From Chloroflexota bacterium (lineage in GTDB: Bacteria; Chloroflexota; Dehalococcoidia; UBA1151; TMED-70), in the NCBI GenBank assembly GCA_002711965.1, contig PASM01000006.1, positions 69,613-76,010 of the forward strand: 6,398 nucleotides of DNA, given 5' to 3'. The notes beneath the pieces are model-generated. The model saw nothing but the letters and a program-made list of their open reading frames with translations. It was not told where the DNA came from and made no database searches. Position numbers and translations under genes: made by a program. Positions 4,640-6,398 of the stretch are shown here, piece by piece (the stretch's first letter is position 1; each line of letters starts with the position of its first letter).

Positions 4640-6398
4640 TAATCTATAGCTTCTGCTAAAACTTCTACTAGATATTTTGGATTTTTATTAGAAAGATCTT
4701 TTATTTGATCATGGCAAGATATTCCAGTAACAACAATCTCCTCGTTTTCGGAAGAATTATTTATAGTTGGTAAAAGTCTATCTTCGGCCATTTTTTTAGA
4801 AATTTCATAATGCTCTTTTTCCATTCCAAAAGAACCAGCCATACCGCAACAACCAGCATCAATTAATTTTGCATTAAATTTTTGTGGTAAGTTTAGAGAC
4901 TCTAGTGAATTACTTGTCCCATTTAAAGCTCTTTCATGGCAATGAACAAAAAGCAATAGGTCTTTATTTGAAGAATTCCAGCTGATCTGCTGAAAATTAT
5001 CATCTTGAATTTGCATAAGTAAATCTTGTACAGTGAAGGTATTCTCAGAAATTTTTCTAGCCTTCTCTTTATCATCAGCTAAATCAGGGAATTCGTCTTG
5101 CATTGATGAAACACAACTTGCTTCAACTCCTACAATTTTTATGCCTTTTTTTACATATTCATATAGAAGATTTGTGTTGTAATCAACATTTTTTTTCGCA
5201 TCATCAAGCAATCCTTTAGAGATCATTGTTCTTCCACAGCATTTTCTGTTAGTAATTTCAACTTCATAACCTGCAGCTTCTAAAATCTTAACCGCAGATT
5301 TTCCAACTTCTGGGTGAATAAAATTTATGTGAGTATCATGAAAAAATAGGATTTTACCTCTTGATTTTGTAGTATTTGGGACTCTTTTCTTGAACCAAGA
5401 TTCAAAAGTATAAGTACTTATTTCTGGCATTGACCTGTTCTTATGAATTCCTATAATTTTTTCAGTTAATATTTTTGCAAAAGGTAGTTTGTTTGCCAAA
5501 TTAAAAAAGTAAGCTTGCGGTCCAGCTATAAATTTATATAAAACGGGGACACTTCCCACTAATTTAGACCTTAAAGGAGTTTTGTGTTTCTTATAGTAGT
5601 TATGTAAAAATTCATATTTTATTTTTGCCATATCAACATTTGCCGGACATTCAGACTTACATGATTTACATTCAATACATAAATCTAGAACCTTTAACAT
5701 TTTTTTGGAAGTTAATAAATCTTCTTTAAGTGCGCCAGAAAGAACTCCTCTTAATGCATTTGCCCTGCCTCTTGTTGAATGTACTTCTTCTCTAGTTGCC
5801 ATGTAAGATGGGCACATTGCACCTGCATTTAGCTTTCTACAAGCTCCTACTCCGATACATTTTTCTACGGCACCTTCAAAACCACCTTCTTTGCTGAAAT
5901 CAAGTATAGTATCTATTGTTTTTAATTTATATGTTGTCCCATATCTAAGATTATCTCCCATCTTAGGTGTATCGAAAATTTTTCCAGGATTCATTATTGA
6001 ATCAGGATCAAAAGCTCCTTTTAATTCTCTAAATGAGTTTATGATTTTTGACCCATACATTTTTTCTGACCAAACACCTCTTACTATTCCATCACCATGT
6101 TCTCCACTAAGAGAACCATCAAATTCTTTAACTAAATCTGAAATCTCGTCTGATATCTTTATCATACGATCTATACCTTCTTGATTTTTTAAGTTAATAG
6201 TTGGTCTTATATGAAGACAACCTTCAGATGCATGTCCATAGTATCCAGCTTCTGTTCCATTACTTCGAACTATTTCATCGAATCTTTTTACGTATTCAGG
6301 TAATTTTTCAGGGGAAACAGCTGTGTCTTCAACAAAAGGGATTGGTTTTTTATCTCCTGGAATATTCATCATAAGCCCTAATCCAGCTTGCCTCATAG
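4636..6398 (-). CDS. FAD-linked oxidase / Fe-S fusion protein (D-lactate or glycolate dehydrogenase-like), N-terminus beyond window
   Basis: Visible are 586 residues from an internal Met (6394-6396), and the frame continues past the edge. Fusions of this type are usually about 900-1000 residues, so the N-terminal PCMH-type FAD-binding domain is missing here. Order seen: FAD-oxidase C-terminal domain with YYGHASEGCLHIRP (52-65), SGEHGDGIVRG (97-107) and PDSIMNPGKI (131-140); a GlpC/GlcF-like iron-sulfur region with C180, C186 and C195-P, then C240-x2-C243-x2-C246-x3-C250-P; and two CCG domains, KCCGRT (385-390) and HCHERA (485-490) with GCCGMAGSFGMEKEHYE (515-531) and a late SCHD. Such enzymes oxidise 2-hydroxyacids (D-lactate, glycolate or D-2-hydroxyglutarate type) with FAD and pass electrons through Fe-S clusters to the quinone pool at the membrane. 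The exact substrate cannot be read from the sequence. The 3' end overlaps rlmN by 4 bases, tail to tail. Confidence 0.92.
   Translation of the reverse strand, partial: MRQAGLGLMMNIPGDKKPIPFVEDTAVSPEKLPEYVKRFDEIVRSNGTEAGYYGHASEGCLHIRPTINLKNQEGIDRMIKISDEISDLVKEFDGSLSGEHGDGIVRGVWSEKMYGSKIINSFRELKGAFDPDSIMNPGKIFDTPKMGDNLRYGTTYKLKTIDTILDFSKEGGFEGAVEKCIGVGACRKLNAGAMCPSYMATREEVHSTRGRANALRGVLSGALKEDLLTSKKMLKVLDLCIECKSCKSECPANVDMAKIKYEFLHNYYKKHKTPLRSKLVGSVPVLYKFIAGPQAYFFNLANKLPFAKILTEKIIGIHKNRSMPEISTYTFESWFKKRVPNTTKSRGKILFFHDTHINFIHPEVGKSAVKILEAAGYEVEITNRKCCGRTMISKGLLDDAKKNVDYNTNLLYEYVKKGIKIVGVEASCVSSMQDEFPDLADDKEKARKISENTFTVQDLLMQIQDDNFQQISWNSSNKDLLLFVHCHERALNGTSNSLESLNLPQKFNAKLIDAGCCGMAGSFGMEKEHYEISKKMAEDRLLPTINNSSENEEIVVTGISCHDQIKDLSNKNPKYLVEVLAEAIDY

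Noticed and set aside
5891..6184. Plus-strand open frame opposite the FAD oxidase
   Set aside because: It is an antisense shadow of conserved FAD-oxidase motifs.

Overview
The window looks like part of a low-GC bacterial chromosome. I infer this from the mix of housekeeping genes (rlmN, pstB, phoU), the tight packing, and the lack of any transposase, integrase, phage structural gene or CRISPR array. The twin GAAC-N4-GTTC operator (LexA boxes of the Gram-positive / Dehalococcoides type) points to Chloroflexota, Actinomycetota or Bacillota rather than Proteobacteria. A low-GC marine Chloroflexota (SAR202 / Dehalococcoidia-like) or a marine actinobacterium would fit, but the lineage is inference.

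Layout. 1-891 (+): 3' part of a YHYH-domain, probably exported, protein with two short C-terminal repeats; its start lies outside the window. 937-1867 (+): a compact two-gene operon with a strong promoter whose -10 box is bracketed by two near-perfect LexA boxes. It encodes an unrecognised 173-residue Cys-containing protein and a 112-residue protein with a four-Cys N-terminal motif and a C-terminal helix-turn-helix. 1868-2013: convergent intergenic region holding a widely spaced inverted repeat. 2014-3461 (-): phoU and pstB, with the pstB stop overlapping the phoU start by one base. 3462-3550: short divergent promoter region. 3551-4639 (+): rlmN, complete, all catalytic cysteines present. 4636-6398 (-): C-terminal two thirds or so of a large FAD-linked oxidase fused to a GlpC/GlcF-type iron-sulfur and CCG module, running off the window edge and overlapping rlmN by 4 bases at the 3' ends.

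How the genes work together. PstB and PhoU are the ATPase and regulatory adaptor of high-affinity phosphate uptake. RlmN modifies 23S rRNA and tRNA. The FAD/Fe-S protein is a respiratory-type 2-hydroxyacid (D-lactate or glycolate-like) dehydrogenase. None of these is functionally linked to the 937-1867 operon, which is the most interesting part: it has the architecture of a DNA-damage (SOS) regulated unit, yet neither gene is a recognised SOS effector. About 25% GC was counted over 1021-1500, against about 44% over 121-360 in the YHYH gene; rlmN is also AT-rich, so composition alone does not prove transfer.
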